Part shown: one piece after another, positions 6,442-7,895 of the stretch
Layout: the number at the start of each line of letters is the position of its first letter
How positions within the stretch are numbered: position 1 is the first letter of the stretch
Source: an uncultured Clostridia bacterium
GTDB lineage: Bacteria > Bacillota > Clostridia > Oscillospirales > Ruminococcaceae
Direction: 5' to 3'
Length of the DNA: 7,895 nucleotides
Assembly: GCA_937871145.1 (NCBI GenBank)
Contig: CALMXN010000013.1
Coordinates: 1 to 7,895, forward strand
Notes under the pieces: generated by a model
The model's database searches: none
Seen by the model: the letters and a program-made list of their open reading frames with translations, nothing else
What the model was told of the DNA's origin: nothing
Translations under genes and position numbers: made by a program

Positions 6442-7653
6442 TTATTTTGTTATCTGAGCAACCATTGCGTCAAGCTGTTGCTTAACTGTCTTTGAATAGT
6501 CTTTTGCTTCCATTGCCGTACCGAATGCTTCAGCTGGATCCCAGTAGCTTCCGCTAACGTTGTTCTGCGAATAAGCATACTTGCTCTGTTCAGCAAGAGC
6601 TGAAAGTGCAATGTCAGCCTTTACAGCGTCTGAAGAAGCTGCTTTGATGTTTGAAGGTCCAAGGCCTCTCTTTTCAAATCTTTCGATCTGAGCTTTTTCG
6701 TTTGTGATGAATTCAGCAAGAGCCATTGCATCAACAGGAGCCTTTGTTTCAGTATTAACACCTACAACCTTACAACCAGCGAAGCTGCTCATCTGAACGT
6801 CCTTGTCACCAAGTTTGAATGTTGGGAGCTTTGTTGCTGCATAGTTGTCACCAAGGATAGCCTTGATGTCTTTTGCATTCCAAGCACCTGTAACTGCTGC
6901 AGCGATCTTCTTACCGAAACCGCCCTTGATAACATCGTCGTCACCTGTCATAAAGCCCTTTGAAGCTGTGATATTCTTGATTGATTCACCAGCAAGAACG
7001 CCGTTATCATTGTTGAAGTCACAGATCTGCTTACCATCTTTTGAAAGTTCAAGCTTTCCGCCTGCACCAAGGAAGAATGAAGCAATATACCAACCATTTG
7101 ATACATCCATTACAACCTTCTTATCCTTTGCAGCTGATACTTCAAGCATCTTTTCGAATGACTTAGCATCATCTGCTGTGATAACGCTCTTGTCATAGTA
7201 AAGGAAGTAACCATTGTCAGCTGTCATAGGATAACCATAAAGTACGCCGTCCTTTGAAGCCGCATCAATTGATGAAGGTGAGTTTGCACTAACAATTTCA
7301 TCTTTGTTCTTTGTGATTTCATAAAGTGCACCAGCTTTCACAAGATCGTTCAACTGGTCGTTAGCGAAAGCAAATACGTCAGCTGCTGCTGCAGTATCTT
7401 CAAGAACCTTTGTCTTAGCGTCAGCTTCACTTACTACGCCAAGCTCAATTGTGTAATCCTTGTCAGAGTTTGCTTTTTTGAAATCAGCAATAAGTTTGCC
7501 AAGAAGTTCTTGTTCTTCCTGAGCTCCCCAAACCTTCAAGGTAACTTTTTTCTTTTCACCTGTTGCTGCCTTGCTGTTATCATCTCCAGAACCACATGCA
7601 ACCAATGAAGCACACATAAGTACTGAAAGACATAGGGCTAAAAATTTCTTCAT
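6442..7653 (-). CDS. malE: Maltose/maltodextrin-binding lipoprotein (ABC transporter substrate-binding protein)
   Basis: Extracellular receptor that captures maltodextrins and delivers them to MalFG. The 403 residues begin with a lipoprotein signal (KK, hydrophobic run, LVAC lipobox) giving a lipid-anchored Cys20, followed by a short polar linker. Family-like features: LKVWGAQEEQELL (39-51), ADVFAFANDQLNDLVKAGAL (91-110), YGYPMTADNGYFLYYDKS (139-156), AVTGAWNAKDIK (253-264), FAGCKVVGVN (291-300), FITNEKAQIERFEKRG (315-330) and a C-terminal WDPAEAFGTAM (371-381), the order expected for MalE-type proteins. An upstream in-frame ATG at 7701 would add 16 residues in front of the signal peptide, so the ATG at 7653 is chosen; AAGGAG (7661-7666) sits seven bases ahead of it. 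It follows the regulator gene by 57 bases and is the first transporter gene. The exact sugar is inferred from the neighbours. Confidence 0.94.
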   Translation of the reverse strand: MKKFLALCLSVLMCASLVACGSGDDNSKAATGEKKKVTLKVWGAQEEQELLGKLIADFKKANSDKDYTIELGVVSEADAKTKVLEDTAAAADVFAFANDQLNDLVKAGALYEITKNKDEIVSANSPSSIDAASKDGVLYGYPMTADNGYFLYYDKSVITADDAKSFEKMLEVSAAKDKKVVMDVSNGWYIASFFLGAGGKLELSKDGKQICDFNNDNGVLAGESIKNITASKGFMTGDDDVIKGGFGKKIAAAVTGAWNAKDIKAILGDNYAATKLPTFKLGDKDVQMSSFAGCKVVGVNTETKAPVDAMALAEFITNEKAQIERFEKRGLGPSNIKAASSDAVKADIALSALAEQSKYAYSQNNVSGSYWDPAEAFGTAMEAKDYSKTVKQQLDAMVAQITK

Positions 7654-7680
7654 AAAAATTCTCCTTAGAATATATTTATT

Positions 7681-7710
7681 ATCATATCCACAGATATGCA
7701 TAATACTAAA
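7681..7710 (-). promoter_or_regulatory. Possible malE promoter with an inverted repeat in the spacer (candidate operator)
   Basis: The 57-base gap between the regulator and malE holds a -10-like TATGAT (7681-7686; five of six to consensus) and a weak -35-like TTTAGT (7705-7710) 18 bases apart. Between and overlapping them is a perfect inverted repeat, catatc (7683-7688) and gatatg (7693-7698), around caca. A repressor bound there would block polymerase. The repeat lacks the central CG common in LacI-family operators, so it may instead be a small mRNA hairpin. An exact TATAAT also overlaps the regulator stop (7710-7715), but no -35 is apparent for it. Confidence 0.35.
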
Positions 7711-7895
7711 TTATATTTCTCTTACTGAACTACCTTCTACAAGGAAAGCATCTAATATTATATGTTTTCCCTGTTTACCTTCTGCTATACTATCAATAAT
7801 AAGCTGAATGCTTTTTTGTGCTAATTTTTCTTCCGGCTGTTTTATTGTTGTGATTGTCGGGTTATAATATCTTCCAAGCTCAATTCCGTCAAATC
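7711..7895 (-). CDS. LacI-family transcriptional regulator, C-terminal end
   Basis: The minus strand from the right edge encodes 60 residues ending in TAA at 7711-7713; the rest, including the DNA-binding helix-turn-helix, lies outside. The visible part is typical of the LacI/PurR effector domain: FDGIELGRYYNPTITTIKQP (1-20), then an amphipathic stretch EEKLAQKSIQLIIDSI, and an ending LVEGSSVREI that corresponds to the usual L-V-x-R-x-S-V close of the family (here with EG in place of xR). It directly precedes malE on the same strand, so it is most likely the local maltose/maltodextrin-responsive regulator (MalR-like). That role and the effector are inferred from position. No symbol is given because the binding domain cannot be seen. 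Confidence 0.85.
   Translation of the reverse strand, partial: FDGIELGRYYNPTITTIKQPEEKLAQKSIQLIIDSIAEGKQGKHIILDAFLVEGSSVREI

Noticed and set aside
6432..6446. Small inverted repeat aataac-taa-gttatt at the malE stop
   Set aside because: Only six A/T-rich pairs, readily expected by chance; mentioned only as a possible extension of the larger hairpin.
6845..7198. 117-residue open frame on the plus strand
   Set aside because: It is antisense to malE, has no ribosome site that I can see and no recognisable domain. malE codon bias explains the opposite open frame.
7654..7701. Upstream in-frame ATG extending malE by 16 residues
   Set aside because: It would put a polar stretch ahead of a clear lipoprotein signal peptide, while the ATG at 7653 has an AAGGAG site at ideal spacing.
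7571..7807. 78-residue plus-strand open frame over the malE start and regulator end
   Set aside because: It crosses two real genes and their gap on the other strand and has no recognisable features.
1..7895. CRISPR array, tRNA, rRNA, insertion sequence or recombination site
   Set aside because: Coding sequence fills all but short gaps, and none holds spaced repeats, cloverleaf sequence, transposase fragments or terminal repeats.

Overview
The window is a maltodextrin/starch-utilisation operon, read entirely from the minus strand, from an AT-rich Gram-positive anaerobe. It most resembles the gut or rumen Clostridia (Lachnospiraceae or Ruminococcaceae type). That placement is inferred from the low G+C, the strong AAGGAG-like ribosome sites, two lipobox signal peptides, a LacI-type regulator and a transporter locus without its own ATPase. 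I cannot name a species.

In transcription order (right to left) the layout is: the last 60 residues of a LacI-family regulator (7711-7895, continuing beyond the window); a 57-base gap with a possible promoter and inverted repeat; a maltodextrin-binding lipoprotein (malE, 6442-7653); a 100-base gap with a perfect 13-bp hairpin; two permeases with an ATGA overlap (malF, 4911-6341; malG, 4054-4914); a 94-base gap with a perfect 16-bp hairpin and a twin 9-base repeat; a surface-lipoprotein GH13 amylase (2328-3959); a GH77 4-alpha-glucanotransferase (malQ, 819-2315) whose ribosome site overlaps the amylase stop codon; and the first 265 residues of a GT35 glycogen/maltodextrin phosphorylase (1-795, running off the left edge).

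The genes make one pathway. The anchored amylase cuts starch or maltodextrins outside the membrane, MalE captures the oligosaccharides and MalFG import them. In the cytoplasm MalQ rearranges short chains, releasing glucose, and the phosphorylase converts the lengthened chains to glucose-1-phosphate. The LacI-family protein probably controls the operon. No MalK/MsmX-type ATPase is present, so the importer probably borrows one encoded elsewhere.

I see no wholly new system. The parts most worth a second look are the hairpins at the junctions between genes, a four-cysteine insertion in the amylase, the extended N-terminus of MalF, and the malF start, where a GUG overlaps an AUG-UGA start-stop. 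I found no RNA genes, mobile elements or CRISPR arrays. No gap between genes exceeds about 100 bases.
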